This document shows, piece after piece, positions 31,024-31,036 of a stretch of DNA of 31,036 nt. The translations under genes and the position numbers were made by a program. How positions within the stretch are numbered: position 1 is the first letter of the stretch; each line of letters starts with the position of its first letter. The DNA comes from an uncultured Muribaculaceae bacterium (GTDB lineage Bacteria; Bacteroidota; Bacteroidia; Bacteroidales; Muribaculaceae). The stretch spans positions 1 through 31,036 of the forward strand of contig CAJUFH010000037.1 of the NCBI GenBank assembly GCA_910585755.1. The letters are read 5' to 3'. The notes beneath the pieces are model-generated. The model had not been told where the DNA came from, did not search any database, and saw only the letters and a list, made by a program, of their open reading frames with translations.

Positions 31024-31036
31024 GGAAGGTGGCGGC

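Noticed and set aside
30866..31036. A further gene after the helicase
   Set aside because: Only a spacer and a minus-strand terminator are present; no frame with a start and convincing composition was seen.

Overview
The window reads as chromosomal DNA of a GC-rich gut Bacteroidales, most likely a Muribaculaceae (S24-7) relative. The evidence is the protein style of the core genes (PolA, MeaB, AddA-type helicase-nuclease, a two-domain RNase H, a Bacteroidetes-type alanine-dehydrogenase-like protein), promoters of the Bacteroidetes type (TTTG-N19-TAnnTTTG), scarce Shine-Dalgarno sequences, and a urease locus of the kind reported for that family. Genus is not determined.

Layout. (1) 1-3184, minus strand: a cation-channel-like protein followed by ureA, ureB and ureC, with ureC running off the left edge. 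A strong ~127-nt fold-back element (3296-3422) lies upstream of this operon. (2) 3423-5314: an AraC-type regulator divergent from an exported carboxymuconolactone-decarboxylase/cupin protein, followed by a terminator. (3) 5315-6107: a 793-bp stretch with no credible gene but many hairpins and two families of inverted repeats. (4) 6108-12156: a small membrane protein, meaB and polA (minus), an exported unknown protein, then FKBP and YjbQ (plus). (5) 12174-20049, minus strand: one long operon in transcription order ureE-ureF-ureG-ureD-urea transporter-nikM(PDGLE)-nikQ-nikO-MFS transporter, many genes being overlapped or nearly touching. (6) 20289-24107: a visibly more AT-rich accessory segment with a DUF1848 protein, a GIY-YIG protein, and a tight three-gene operon of poorly characterised proteins (TIGR04255-like plus two unknowns). 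(7) 24176-27104, minus strand: rnhA, an alanine-dehydrogenase-like gene, aroK and mscL in a compact run. (8) 27236-30865, plus strand: a 1209-aa AddA/RecB-type helicase-nuclease. A strong terminator for a gene beyond the right edge closes the window.

How it works together. Urea enters through the UT-type transporter. Nickel enters through the NikMQO ECF transporter. UreE (His/Cys-rich tail) and UreG/F/D deliver nickel to the UreABC apoenzyme, which releases ammonia and CO2. The catalytic and the maturation/supply genes lie in two separate co-oriented operons about 9 kb apart. Each operon carries one membrane protein of unclear substrate: the channel upstream of ureA, and the MFS protein translationally coupled to nikO. 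These are the most interesting gaps in the urease story. The best candidate for an undescribed system is the TIGR04255-like three-gene cassette at 22319-24107.
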